NCBI RefSeq assembly: GCF_900156425.1
Contig: NZ_FTNO01000003.1
Location: 62,001-126,000, forward strand
Origin: Haladaptatus litoreus
Lineage (GTDB): Archaea > Halobacteriota > Halobacteria > Halobacteriales > Haladaptataceae
DNA: 64,000 bases
Reading direction: 5' to 3'
In this document: piece after piece, positions 25,340 to 34,571 of the stretch
How the letters are laid out: the number at the start of each line of letters is the position of its first letter
How positions within the stretch are numbered: position 1 is the first letter of the stretch
Notes under the pieces: generated by a model
Seen by the model: only the letters and a program-made list of their open reading frames with translations
Told to the model about the DNA's origin: nothing
Database searches by the model: none
Made by a program: the position numbers and the translations under genes

Positions 25340-26332
25340 CTATTCGGTTTCGTAGCTGGAGAAGTACGGCCGTACTTGAGACGCCTCATCCACGTGCTGT
25401 AGAACCAAGCGCAGTTTGAGTCGCGCCTTCTGTGCCGGGAGGTCATCACCGTGTATCGCTCCGTAGTTTGAGAGTGTTTGGCCACCGCCGCCAGTTCCGT
25501 ACACCGGTGCCGTCGAACCGGCGTAACAGCGCGACGTGACGACGACGGGAATACCAGCCGAAACCGCCTGTTCGATGGCATTGCCTACTGCTGCCGTCGT
25601 GTTCCCTAAGCCGGTTCCCTCGACCACGATTCCATCGACTCCAGCGTCGAGCGCGTCTTCTATTTGGTCACCGCCGACTCCCACACCGGATTTAATCATT
25701 CGAACGTCGATGTCCGACGGTTCGCCAGTTCCATCGAGAGTGACCGAGTAGCTTCCGGGTTCTCGGTACCACCGAATCGCATCTCGGGTGGTCACCGCAA
25801 CCGGCCCCTTCTCGGGTGAGTTGAAAGCATTGAGCTTTCGCGTGTGTCGCTTCGTCACGTCGCGGGCCGCGTGCAGTTCGTCGTCGAACGCGATGTAGAC
25901 GCCGCCCGAGTTTCGAATTTGGTCGTCGGTAAGCACTCGAACCGCCGTAACGAGGTTTGCCGGGCCATCCGGACTGACTTCGTCCGGGCGTCGTTGTGCG
26001 CCGGTGAAGACGACCGGAGCACCGACATCGAGAGTTAAATCGAGATAGTATGCCGACTCCTCCATCGTGTCGGTGCCGTGAGTGACGACGATGCCGTCGG
26101 AACCGTCCTCGACGGCCTCTTCTATCGCCTGTCGAAGTTCCTCCAGCGTCGGAATATCCATGTCGAAGCTCGGTCGTTGCGCGATTTCGCGCACGTCGAG
26201 GTCTACGTAGTCGGCGAGTTGTGGGACGGCTTCGACGAGCGCTTCGCTGTTTTTGCTCGGTTTTGCTCCGCCCGTTTCGTCGGTGCTGGCGATGGTGCCG
26301 CCGGTTCCGAGTATCGAAATCGTCGAGGTCAT
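25340..26332 (-). CDS. L-asparaginase (type I/II family)
   Basis: 330 residues from ATG 26332 ('MTSTISILGTGGTIAST'); nine more codons are open upstream but unlikely. The catalytic threonine is in 'GTGGTIAS' (residue 13 region) and the second is in 'VVTHGTDTMEESAYYL', as in the bacterial-type asparaginases. The middle 'PVVFTGAQRRPDEVSPDGPANL' is also family-typical. The enzyme hydrolyses asparagine, possibly also glutamine, to the acid plus ammonia. It may also serve as an amidohydrolase for other amides, given the deamidase-rich neighbourhood. No signal peptide is seen, so it is likely cytoplasmic. Confidence 0.88.
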   Translation of the reverse strand: MTSTISILGTGGTIASTDETGGAKPSKNSEALVEAVPQLADYVDLDVREIAQRPSFDMDIPTLEELRQAIEEAVEDGSDGIVVTHGTDTMEESAYYLDLTLDVGAPVVFTGAQRRPDEVSPDGPANLVTAVRVLTDDQIRNSGGVYIAFDDELHAARDVTKRHTRKLNAFNSPEKGPVAVTTRDAIRWYREPGSYSVTLDGTGEPSDIDVRMIKSGVGVGGDQIEDALDAGVDGIVVEGTGLGNTTAAVGNAIEQAVSAGIPVVVTSRCYAGSTAPVYGTGGGGQTLSNYGAIHGDDLPAQKARLKLRLVLQHVDEASQVRPYFSSYETE

Positions 26333-26483
26333 AGGGTAGTCATCGACTCGTCGCCACAATAGTCTGTTTCTGCGTCGAAATCGTGTTTATATTGTAACAC
26401 GAGTGGAAATTATTGCAGTACGAGTGAAATACGTGGTTTGGCATACTTCTAAGCACGTTCGACCCGTCCTTTTTTCCTCAACA

Positions 26484-27383
26484 ATGAGTGATATTGACGT
26501 CGCAATCGGCATCGACGCGGACTGTGTGGCAGGCTGGCTCGGGTCGTATGGTGGGGAAGATTCGCCCGCAGACCTCTCCCGAGGTATTTCGGCGGGAAAG
26601 GAAGGCATTCCTCGACTCGTCCAACTCTTCGAAGACGAAAACGTCGATACGTCGTGGTACATCCCCGGCCACACGATTGAAACGTTCCGTGACGAAGTCG
26701 AGGCCGTCGCGGCAGGCGGGCACGAAATCGGCATTCACGGCTACTCCCACGAGAATCCGACCGACCTCAACCGCGAACAGGAGGACACGATCATCGAAGC
26801 GTCCATCGACCTCATCAAGGACGTAACGGGAGAGCGACCTGCTGGTCACCGTGCCAGTTGGTGGGAGTACAGTGAGAACACGCCCGAACTCGTGGAGAAA
26901 CACGATTTCCTCTACGACAGCAGTCTGATGGAGACGCAGTTCGAACCGACGTGGATGCGGAAGGGTGATTCGTGGAAGAAGATAGAGTACGACCAGTCCC
27001 CCGAAACGTGGATGGAACCGTACCAGTACGGTGAGGAAACCGACGTCGTGGAAATCCCCATCAGTTGGTATCGGGACGACATCCCGCCGATGCTGTTCGT
27101 CAAACAGCCGAACTACCACGCAGGCTACAAAGACCCCGCGATGCTGTACGAACAGTACTACAAACGACAGTTCGACTTCCTCTACAATCGCCGCAAAGCG
27201 GGCGTGTACACGCTGACGATTCACCCCGACCTTCACGGTCTTCCACACATGATACCGCATCTTGAGGAGTTCATTCAGTACGTGAAAGGGCACGAGAACG
27301 TCGAGATAAAGACGCTCGAAGAAATCGCGCACAAGTTCAAGGACGACCCGTCGGCGTACGAAAGCAAAGGAGAGTATGTATAA
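26484..27383 (+). CDS. NodB-fold polysaccharide-deacetylase-family protein, HpPgdA / cyclic-imide-hydrolase type
   Basis: The 299-residue protein begins 'DVAIGIDADCVAGWLGSYGGEDSP', almost the same as I recall for Helicobacter HpPgdA, followed by 'GGHEIGIHGYSHENP' (metal His pair), 'RPAGHRASWWEYS', 'MRKGDSW', 'PPMLFVKQPNY', and 'TIHPDLHGLPHMI'. HpPgdA is a metal hydrolase with the NodB deacetylase fold, and relatives hydrolyse cyclic imides such as succinimide or hydantoins. Archaea have no peptidoglycan, so a cyclic-imide or similar hydrolase role is likelier. Its neighbours, asparaginase, M20 amidohydrolases and N-carbamoyl hydrolase, all act on amide bonds. ATG 26484 is used; an 81-nt upstream extension has no support. 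Confidence 0.8.
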   Translation: MSDIDVAIGIDADCVAGWLGSYGGEDSPADLSRGISAGKEGIPRLVQLFEDENVDTSWYIPGHTIETFRDEVEAVAAGGHEIGIHGYSHENPTDLNREQEDTIIEASIDLIKDVTGERPAGHRASWWEYSENTPELVEKHDFLYDSSLMETQFEPTWMRKGDSWKKIEYDQSPETWMEPYQYGEETDVVEIPISWYRDDIPPMLFVKQPNYHAGYKDPAMLYEQYYKRQFDFLYNRRKAGVYTLTIHPDLHGLPHMIPHLEEFIQYVKGHENVEIKTLEEIAHKFKDDPSAYESKGEYV

Positions 27384-27939
27384 ACTGACGATGGGTGTAC
27401 CATGAACGTTAGAAGGTGCTGAGACACCGACAGCCGAAACACCGCTCGAACTGTCCTCGGGGCTTTCCATACTATCACCTTCCGGAAAGATATCTCTCCC
27501 GAGTAACCTATCTTCGAAGGGTATTAAACGTATATGGTACGTCATACAAATAGTCGGATTCAGATAATAATATTCAATTTGTCATGATTCCAACTCGGTG
27601 GAGGGACACAAATATCATGGCCGCTGCAACCGACAATCGGAATCAGTGCCTCCAAGCACGCAGTAGTATTTCGGACAGTCGAGGGCGGGAAAACGTGTAT
27701 TTCTGCTTCTAATCTCGTTTCATCTAAATACTGCCGGCTACGGAAAATAATGGAGTGAGTAGGACACCCTCGGCTCTTCACTCTATTTTATCATAATTTC
27801 ATATAATATGAATAGTTTATAAGATGGTTCTCATATATGGCTATAAATTTAAATTATTCGAGAAATTATGCCCGCTGGATATCCGTACTGTGCTGGGACT
27901 CTTTAGCGATGAAAGCGATTGTGAAGTGGGGCGAAACTT
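27384..27939. other. Gene-free AT-rich spacer between convergent genes
   Basis: I see no gene in these 556 bases. It contains a perfect 7-1-7 palindrome at 27798-27812 (ttcatat-a-atatgaa) in a very AT-rich setting. Both flanking genes end here, so it is not a simple promoter. Confidence 0.5.
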
Positions 27940-29232
27940 TCACCGGGAGTCTACGGTTGCAATCGTTTTGAGCAGGACATCGACGGCGATTCGAAGGGAC
28001 GTTTCGTCGATGTCGAAGCTCGGAGTGTGATGACCACTTGGGTGGTCACTGCCGATTCCGATGTATGTGGCTTTTCCACCGTGGTCTTGCACTCGCTGAA
28101 TCAAGAAGGACGCATCTTCGCTCGCGCCGAATCGCTCCCGTTTCGAGACGTTCGTCACTCCTTCGACTGTCGCCGCAGAATCGGAAACGGCGGTTATCAT
28201 CTCGTCGTCGGCTTCGAACGTCGTCGTCTTTCCGTACGTCTCGATGTCGTACTCCACGTCGTGCATCGCTGCCGAGTGGGCCACGATGTGCCGCGATTTC
28301 TCCATCATGTATTCGTTGATGTCGGTCGTTTTACCCCGAACTTCGATTATCAGTTCCGCATGGTCAGAGATAACGTTCTGTCCGTTCGGCGACGAAACCT
28401 TTCCGACGTTTACGCGGGATGCGCCGTCGCTGTGACGCGGTATCGCGTAGAGATTCTGTATCGCAGTCGTCGCCGCTTGGAGCGCGTTCGACCCCTCCTG
28501 TGGTGCATTGCCGGCGTGTGCAGATTGGCCGGTGAATCGAACGAGGAATTTGCAGTTACAGAGCGGTCGGTCGTATCCTGCGATGACCGTCCCCGTTTCG
28601 TTGCCGAGGCCCAAATGCAACGCCGCGAAATAATCGACATCGTCTACGTGGCCGCTTTTGCTCGTGGGAATCGCCCCACGGCCGCCTTCCTCTGCGGGCT
28701 GGAAGAACAACTTTAGCGTCCCATCGAACGCGGACTCACCGATTTTGCGTGCGATGCCGATTCCGATGGCCGTGTGCCCGTCGTGCCCGCAGGCGTGCAT
28801 CTCCGTCGAGTGACGGCTGACGAACCCATCGCGCATCGGAGCGTGGGAGTCATCGCGCGCTTCTACTATTTCCAGCGCGTCCATATCGACGCGAATGCCA
28901 ACCACCGGCCCAGTGCCGTCGCCGTAGGTTCGTTCGGCGACGAGTCCGGTACTGTTGCCCATCTTCTCTAGTACTTCTTCGGGAGCACCTTCGTTGCAAG
29001 CACGGGCGCGCGCCGCGGCAATTTCATCGTCGTCCGGAACGCCGAGCCGTTCCTCCACTGCTAGCGCTTCGTCGCCGAGGTGGAGTGTGAAACCCAGCCG
29101 ACCGAGTTCGGTTGCGACGAGTGCCGTGGTTCGGAACTCCTTCCATCCGGCTTCCGGGTGCGCATGTATGTTTCGACGAATCTCTACGAGCGATGCCGTT
29201 CCGTCCCATACTGAATCCTCGTTTTCTATCAT
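27940..29232 (-). CDS. M20 amidohydrolase, AbgA-like
   Basis: The 430-residue peptidase-fold protein resembles the A subunit of p-aminobenzoyl-glutamate hydrolase (AbgA). The zinc motifs are 'MHACGHDGHTAIGIG' near residue 150, 'FQPAEEGGRGA' near 190, 'HLGLGNE', and a C-terminal 'GIGSDHPSGHHTPSFDIDE' with the last His ligand. It should hydrolyse an N-acyl or amide bond; the substrate is unknown. A paralogous AbgB-like gene occurs at 58549, 30 kb away, not adjacent as in the bacterial pair. It runs in the same direction as the symporter upstream (40 bp gap), so the symporter may import the substrate. Confidence 0.82.
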   Translation of the reverse strand: MIENEDSVWDGTASLVEIRRNIHAHPEAGWKEFRTTALVATELGRLGFTLHLGDEALAVEERLGVPDDDEIAAARARACNEGAPEEVLEKMGNSTGLVAERTYGDGTGPVVGIRVDMDALEIVEARDDSHAPMRDGFVSRHSTEMHACGHDGHTAIGIGIARKIGESAFDGTLKLFFQPAEEGGRGAIPTSKSGHVDDVDYFAALHLGLGNETGTVIAGYDRPLCNCKFLVRFTGQSAHAGNAPQEGSNALQAATTAIQNLYAIPRHSDGASRVNVGKVSSPNGQNVISDHAELIIEVRGKTTDINEYMMEKSRHIVAHSAAMHDVEYDIETYGKTTTFEADDEMITAVSDSAATVEGVTNVSKRERFGASEDASFLIQRVQDHGGKATYIGIGSDHPSGHHTPSFDIDETSLRIAVDVLLKTIATVDSR

Positions 29233-29271
29233 CGTTGTTTCGGTGAATGGATACTTTCGGTAGAGTCGGTT

Positions 29272-30795
29272 TCAGTCTACGTCCGACACGACACCGTCGT
29301 CCAACGGTCGTTCGTTCATCGCCTGTTGGGTCTTCTGTTTGAGGCTATCGAGATTGTGTTTTTCCGCGGCCGCCAGCACTCGGTCGTACTCAGGCTCCTG
29401 CATGAGCGAAATCCCGAAGAACAGGAATATCGAAATCGGAAGCCCGACGAAGATCGGATGCAGTCCCATGAACTCGGCGGTGTCCGCAAACCATCCTGCC
29501 CACCACCATGCGACCGTGAGGCCAGCACCGAGGGCGATGCTCCAGAAAGCGGCGTCGGCGGTTCCGCGCGGCCAGTAAAACGCGGCGAGCCACGGCACGA
29601 GAACACCGCCGGTCAGTGCGACTGCACCGAAGACGATGAGGTCGATGATGCCGGGGACGACGAGTGCAAGCGCGAGCGAGAGCACCATCAGCCCAAGCAC
29701 GGCAACACGTGATGCCTGCTGCTGTTTGTCACTGCCAGCGTCCGGGTTCATGTACCGAAGGTAGATGTCCTCGACGAAGTTCGATGCACCCGAGAGCAGA
29801 AAGCTGTCGCCGCTGCTCATGACAGCCGCCGCGAGCGCCGCGAGGAGAACTCCCGCGAGCCACGTCGGGAGGATGTCAACCGCCATCGTCGGCATCAAGA
29901 GTTGCGAGTCCGCAATCGAGGGGTACATCACGATACCCATCGCACCGACGATAAGTGGAACCGGAATGTAGGCGAATCCGATGATGCCGTTGAGGGTCGT
30001 TCCGATGAAGCCATCGCGAGGGCTTCGTGCCGACATCACGCGTTGGAGATACCCCTGTCGAACCAGCATGCTCGGAACGAGCGTCACGACGTATCCCGCG
30101 ATGAGCGTCCATTCCATCGCGAACAGGTCGAACGCCTGTGGTGCGCGCTGGGTCACTTCGGCGGTCATCGTCGAGATTCCACCGAACTCGAAGATGCCGA
30201 GTATCGCCAGCATCCATAACCCGACGAAGAGAATGATTCCCTGAACGAAGTCAGTCCACATGACGGCGGCCATTCCACCGAGGATGGTGTACGCGGTGAT
30301 GACGAGCGCACCGAGGATGGCCGCCTGCTCGATAGTGATGATGTCTCCGAGGAGGAAACTGATGATAGTCCCTGCCGCCAACCACTGTGCTCCGAGCGTA
30401 CTGACGAACCGGAGGATGTAGAACGGTAATGCGATGAATCGCGTCTTCCCGTCGTAGCGGTCTTCCAGCATCGCCGGAATTGTAATGTTCGACGTCTTTG
30501 GGAGTTTATGCCCGAGAAGCACCGCCACGACGAAGAAACTCGCGAGCGAAATACCAAAGCTCCAGAACGCCGTGATGCTTTGCCCATCGTAGGTCGATGC
30601 CGACAGCCCGATGGTTCCGCCTGCACCGATTGCCGTCGCGAAGAACGACAGCGCGACGAGGTACCACGGTGCACCCTTTCCCGCGAGGAAGAAATCTTCG
30701 AGGTCTTTCATCCCTTTCTTGTGGAAGTACACGCCGATGGCCAACATCCCGATGATGTATGCAACGACAATGCCTGCTATGTATGACCGTAACAT
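29272..30795 (-). CDS. Sodium/solute symporter (SSS family)
   Basis: From ATG 30795 the protein has 507 residues; a frame open to 30885 adds a charged, non-hydrophobic extension. It has about 13 hydrophobic segments, starting with 'LRSYIAGIVVAYIIGMLAIGVYF'. The SSS signature appears as 'SYIPVPLIVGAMGIVMYPSI'-like and 'LLAALAAAVMSSGDSFLLSGASNFVEDIY'. Sodium/solute symporters carry sugars, amino acids, pantothenate, urea or nucleobases; the substrate is unknown. It is transcribed before the AbgA-like gene, only 39 bp apart, and diverges from the HyuC/AllC-like gene. Together they suggest uptake and cleavage of an amide compound. Confidence 0.86.
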   Translation of the reverse strand: MLRSYIAGIVVAYIIGMLAIGVYFHKKGMKDLEDFFLAGKGAPWYLVALSFFATAIGAGGTIGLSASTYDGQSITAFWSFGISLASFFVVAVLLGHKLPKTSNITIPAMLEDRYDGKTRFIALPFYILRFVSTLGAQWLAAGTIISFLLGDIITIEQAAILGALVITAYTILGGMAAVMWTDFVQGIILFVGLWMLAILGIFEFGGISTMTAEVTQRAPQAFDLFAMEWTLIAGYVVTLVPSMLVRQGYLQRVMSARSPRDGFIGTTLNGIIGFAYIPVPLIVGAMGIVMYPSIADSQLLMPTMAVDILPTWLAGVLLAALAAAVMSSGDSFLLSGASNFVEDIYLRYMNPDAGSDKQQQASRVAVLGLMVLSLALALVVPGIIDLIVFGAVALTGGVLVPWLAAFYWPRGTADAAFWSIALGAGLTVAWWWAGWFADTAEFMGLHPIFVGLPISIFLFFGISLMQEPEYDRVLAAAEKHNLDSLKQKTQQAMNERPLDDGVVSDVD

Positions 30796-30983
30796 TCCTA
30801 CAGACACGGTTTCACTATCACTATTTATACTTTTCTTCCTTCTAGTGATAGGTGATATAACCAATACTATTGAGTATCTATTCATTTCTTACTGATTTTC
30901 CACCTCAATTGTTTTATTCTAGAATTTAACATATCCGTCTGGTATGAGAAAGACACAAATACACACCCTTTGTCGCTCGGACT

Positions 30984-32234
30984 ATGCAGGTAGATGCAGA
31001 GCGTCTCCAGTGTGACCTAGAGACGAACGCACAGTTCGGTTCGGTTGCTGTCGACGATGGCCACGCGCGAACAGTGTTGACGGGAACTGATGCGGACGAA
31101 CGTGCCCGCGACTATTTCGTCCGCCGACTTCGGGACGCGGAGATGGACGTTCGAATCGACGCAGTCGGAAACATCGTCGGGCGGTGGGTTCCAGAAACCG
31201 CAGATTCCGATTCGAAAGCCGTCGCCACGGGAAGCCACCTCGACTCCGTTCCGGAGGGTGGCATTTTCGACGGCCCACTCGGCGTGTATGCCAGTCTCGA
31301 AGCGGTTCGTGCGATGCAGGACGCAAACCTCCCCGTTCGTCGTCCGATTGAAGTGGTCTGTTTCACTGAAGAGGAAGGACAACGATTCGGCGTCGGCGCA
31401 TTAGGGTCGGCGGTCGCAACGGAATCGCTGTCCATCGACGAAGCACACACGCTCACCGACGAACACGGGACGACCCTCGAAACCGCGCTCGATTCGATCG
31501 ATTTTCTGGGCGACGGTCGAATCCGACCGGAAGAGTGGGACTCGTGGCTGGAACTGCATATCGAGCAGGACACACGGCTCGAAGCCGAGAATACCTCGAT
31601 TGGGGTCGTCACGGCGATTACGGGTATCGCGCGCTGTGCCGTTAGTATCGTCGGCGAGGCGAACCACGCGGGGACGACGTCGATGGCCGAACGAACGGAC
31701 GCACTCGCCGCGGCGAGCACCGTTGTCAACGAAGTCGAGACGGCGGCGATTCAACTTACCGAGAAAGACGCACCAACGGCCGTTGCGACGGTCGGGTCGC
31801 TCAACGTGTCGCCGAATGCACCGAATGTCGTTCCCGGACGAGTAGATTTCACCGTGGACATCAGGGACGTTTCTCATGAGTCGATGTTAGAACTGATCGA
31901 CCACGTCCGTGCTAGTTTGAACCGCGTAGAGGCGGAGCGTACCGTCGAAACGTCGTTTTCTCTGCCTCGACATCGGAAACCGAGAGGGATGAGCGAACGG
32001 TGTCGCCGGGCAGTTCACGAGACGGCAACCGAAGCCGAGATTTCCGCCACCGACCTTCACTCTGGAGCGGCCCACGACACGATGCGGCTGGAACCGTTCA
32101 CCGACGTTGGGTTACTCTTTGCACCCTCTCAGGACGGAATCTCTCATAACCCACTTGAATGGACGGATTGGGGAGATTGCGCCGACAGTGCCGAAGTACT
32201 CGCCGGTTCACTCTTCAGGCTTTCGAACGGATAG
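30984..32234 (+). CDS. N-carbamoyl-L-amino-acid hydrolase / allantoate-amidohydrolase-like enzyme (M20)
   Basis: This 416-residue zinc hydrolase has the motif set of the HyuC/AllC/beta-ureidopropionase group: 'GSHLDSVPEGGIFDGPLGV' near residue 77, 'CFTEEEGQRFGVGALGS' near 125, 'ELHIEQDTRLEAE', 'IARCAVSIVGEANHAGTTSM', and a C-terminal 'LHSGAAHDTMRLEPFTDVGLLFAPSQDGISHNPLEWT'. It removes a carbamoyl or amide group from N-carbamoyl amino acids, ureidopropionate or allantoate, releasing ammonia and CO2. It is divergent from the SSS symporter and lies near the cyclic-imide-type hydrolase, which suggests hydantoin, pyrimidine or allantoin-type nitrogen scavenging. Confidence 0.85.
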   Translation: MQVDAERLQCDLETNAQFGSVAVDDGHARTVLTGTDADERARDYFVRRLRDAEMDVRIDAVGNIVGRWVPETADSDSKAVATGSHLDSVPEGGIFDGPLGVYASLEAVRAMQDANLPVRRPIEVVCFTEEEGQRFGVGALGSAVATESLSIDEAHTLTDEHGTTLETALDSIDFLGDGRIRPEEWDSWLELHIEQDTRLEAENTSIGVVTAITGIARCAVSIVGEANHAGTTSMAERTDALAAASTVVNEVETAAIQLTEKDAPTAVATVGSLNVSPNAPNVVPGRVDFTVDIRDVSHESMLELIDHVRASLNRVEAERTVETSFSLPRHRKPRGMSERCRRAVHETATEAEISATDLHSGAAHDTMRLEPFTDVGLLFAPSQDGISHNPLEWTDWGDCADSAEVLAGSLFRLSNG

Positions 32235-32609
32235 ATTCACGTCTCGTACTGGCTACTTTGTATCGTACGTTCGATTCTTCGCCTTGTACTTACTCACCAA
32301 CACCAACGCTAGCAGCCAATTTTTCGGATTTTCCGTCTCAAAAACGCTTGAAAAGGTGCTTTTCGGGGTTTTTCCTACGACTCACTATTGTGAACGCGTA
32401 TCACTGCGCTTTTCTTTATTCTACGTATGGGAAACAAACTTATTTCTGCCGTAAATACCCTCTAAACTGCTGTCAATCGCAGTACCGATAACACACCGAA
32501 ATGAGATGAGGTATATATCTGTTCGATACGGCTCAGTACCACTTATTTTGGAAGCGACGGTTTCCACGATATGGAAACGCCTATGTGTTCGGCGTATTTG
32601 GGTGTGTGT
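32235..32609 (+). other. Intergenic region upstream of an IclR gene
   Basis: No gene is seen in these 375 bases. T-rich patches near 32330-32360 and 32400-32460 could include a terminator for the upstream hydrolase and a promoter for the IclR gene. A palindrome at 32560-32578 lies next to the IclR start. Confidence 0.5.
32560..32578 (+). promoter_or_regulatory. Palindromic candidate operator before the first IclR gene
   Basis: GTTTCCA-N5-TGGAAAC (7-5-7) is a perfect dyad ending 31 bp before ATG 32610. It has the same arm/5-bp-spacer layout, GTTT...AAAC, as the two repeats upstream of the SDR gene at 34417 and 34572. It is probably an IclR autoregulatory site. Confidence 0.5.
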
Positions 32610-33425
32610 ATGACACACTCACCCGGCGACGAGGGGTCGACACAAAGCCTCAAAACGGTAACGACGACGTTCGATATAATCGACGCACTCGAATCGCTCG
32701 GCGGTGCGGGTGTGACGGAACTAGCAGATCATCTCGACATCTCCAAGAGTGCAGTGTACAAACATCTGTACACGCTTAAAGAGCGAAAGTACGTCGTGAA
32801 GGACGGCAACGACTATCGACTTAGTCTCCAGTTTCTCCTTTTAGGAGAACACGTTCGAAACCAGAATCCTCTCTTCCGCATCGGTAAGCCAGAAATCGAG
32901 AAGTTGGCGGACGAAACTGGGGAGTACGCACATTTGACGACGGAACAACACGGCCTCGGAATCAATCTCTGCAAGATTCGTGGTGAACACGCCGTCGGAA
33001 CTGATTATCAGATTGCAAAAAAGCAGCGTGCGAACTATCTTCACTCGATGGCAACGGGGAAGGCGATTCTCGCGTTCCTCCCGGAAGAGCGAGTGAACTG
33101 GATAATCGACCGATACGGACTCCCCGAGATGACCGATTCGACGCTCACTGACCGTGAAACGCTGTTCGAATCGCTCGCAGAGATTCGAGAGCAGGGGTAC
33201 GCAGTCAACGACGGTGAGGAAGTCGAGGGTCTTCGTGCCGTCGGTGCCCCGATTCACGACCGGGATGGGTCTGTTCTCGGCGCGTTGAGCGTATCAGCAC
33301 CGAAAACGCGGCTCAGTGGTGACCAGTTCCGCAAGCACATTCCGGAGTTGGTGACACGCACGGCGAACGTCATCGAGGTCAATCTAAATATGGTCGAACG
33401 CTCTTCGGATATTGGTTCGCTCTAA
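32610..33425 (+). CDS. IclR-family transcriptional regulator, first copy
   Basis: 271 residues from ATG 32610; an open frame to 32571 adds 13 codons. The N-terminal winged helix is 'SLKTVTTTFDIIDALESLGGAGVTELADHLDISKSAVYKHLYTL', and the C-terminal effector domain has 'KAILAFLPEERVNWIIDRYGL' and 'ALSVSAPKTRLSGDQF', as in IclR proteins. Members bind small acids, sugars or nucleobase derivatives. The palindrome at 32560 lies in its promoter. It is convergent with a second IclR gene and probably controls either the upstream nitrogen cluster or the downstream sugar/nucleoside locus. Confidence 0.88.
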   Translation: MTHSPGDEGSTQSLKTVTTTFDIIDALESLGGAGVTELADHLDISKSAVYKHLYTLKERKYVVKDGNDYRLSLQFLLLGEHVRNQNPLFRIGKPEIEKLADETGEYAHLTTEQHGLGINLCKIRGEHAVGTDYQIAKKQRANYLHSMATGKAILAFLPEERVNWIIDRYGLPEMTDSTLTDRETLFESLAEIREQGYAVNDGEEVEGLRAVGAPIHDRDGSVLGALSVSAPKTRLSGDQFRKHIPELVTRTANVIEVNLNMVERSSDIGSL

Positions 33426-33620
33426 CCACTATTACAAAACTACTGCTGTAATTGGCTGTCGCACGAGTATCGACGATTCGCACAAAGTACCCATCGTTTG
33501 CTGACCTACAAGACGGTTCTCCGTACCAGCCCATTACAACACTAATGCTGTAATTCATTGTCGGGAGATACCATGAGTAGATTTACCACGTTACGTTTAG
33601 CGATAGAAAACGGACGAAAC

Positions 33621-34382
33621 CTAGCTGTACGAGAGATTGATGCTGATGACGTTTGCGGCTCGCATGACCATGTCGGGGACGGTTGATTCCAGATGGTCGT
33701 CGCGCATTCTACTCGCGGGGCCAGCAACGCTCACGGCACCACGAACGGTCCCGTCGTTCGTGATGACCGGTGCCGCAACGCACCGAATCCCTTCTGCTCG
33801 TTCTTCCATGTCGAGTGCGTATCCCTGCTCTCGAATACGTTCCAAATCATCGAAAAGCTCCTCGCGTGTCGAGACGGTGTGAGTCGTACTCGGTTCGAGG
33901 CCGTGTTCGTCGATGATTGCTTCGACGCGGTCTTTGGGCATGTGCGCGAGAATCGCCTTCCCAAGTCCCGTCTGGTGTAGATAGACGCGAGAACCGATAC
34001 CCGTGTCGAGCGACAGTGCGTTTTCTCCTTCTGCGCGATAGAGGTAGATGCCCCGCCCATGCTCTTCGACAAGAATATTGCCGAGTTCGCCCGTCTCCTC
34101 GGCGAGTTTGTCCACTTCCGGCATTCCAACCTCGTAAATTTTGTGCTGGTTTTTTATTTGTTCGCCGAACTGGAAAAACCGAAGCCCTAGTCGGAACTGA
34201 TTTCCGTCTTTTACGACCAGTTCGTGCTCTTCGAGCGTCGTCAGGTGATTGTGAACCGTTCCCTTCGTAATGTCGAGATGGTTCGAAAGTTCGGTCACTC
34301 CAGCCCCATCCAACTCTGCCACCTTTTTGAGGATTGTGGCGGTGGTTTCCACGGCCTTTACCGGATTTTTTGCGCGTCCCAT
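33621..34382 (-). CDS. IclR-family transcriptional regulator, second copy
   Basis: 253 residues from ATG 34382 ('MGRAKNPVKAVETTATILKKVAELDGAGVTELSNHLDITKGTVHNHLTTL'); a frame open nine codons earlier is weaker. It is clearly paralogous to the IclR at 32610: the same 'GAGVTEL..HLDI.K..V..HL' helix and 'GE..KNQ' region. The effector domain has 'RGIYLYRAEGENALSLDTGIGSRVYLHQTGLGKAILAHMPKDRVEAI' and 'GTVRGAVSVAGPASRMRDD'. It is divergent from the SDR gene; two identical dyads lie in the 271-bp space, one right before its own start. It very likely controls the 34654-45023 locus and itself. Confidence 0.9.
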   Translation of the reverse strand: MGRAKNPVKAVETTATILKKVAELDGAGVTELSNHLDITKGTVHNHLTTLEEHELVVKDGNQFRLGLRFFQFGEQIKNQHKIYEVGMPEVDKLAEETGELGNILVEEHGRGIYLYRAEGENALSLDTGIGSRVYLHQTGLGKAILAHMPKDRVEAIIDEHGLEPSTTHTVSTREELFDDLERIREQGYALDMEERAEGIRCVAAPVITNDGTVRGAVSVAGPASRMRDDHLESTVPDMVMRAANVISINLSYS

Positions 34383-34416
34383 GTCATTCGACGGGAGTGC
34401 CAGCCACAAAAAAGTT

Positions 34417-34433
34417 GTTTAGCGTTTCTAAAC
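34417..34433 (-). promoter_or_regulatory. IclR candidate operator, copy 1 (GTTTAG-N5-CTAAAC)
   Basis: GTTTAG-CGTTT-CTAAAC is a perfect 6-5-6 dyad, 34 bp upstream of the second IclR gene's ATG. It matches the copy at 34572-34588 exactly in both arms. It is a candidate site for autoregulation. Confidence 0.65.
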
Positions 34434-34571
34434 ATATCGCTGCGCTAACTGTATAGATTGTTCACGGGTGCGTGAGTGCGTAGAAATAGTTTCTAACGCT
34501 TCATGGGAGCGAGAGCAGTCGAAATGGGGGCGGCGTGACTTTCGTTCGCCGCGAGCTAGCCGCCGAAGATG

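Noticed and set aside
26478..27545. Long minus-strand ORF (355 codons) opposite the HpPgdA-type gene
   Set aside because: It is an antisense shadow of a strongly supported gene in GC-rich coding DNA; its protein is Val/Arg/His-rich with no family.
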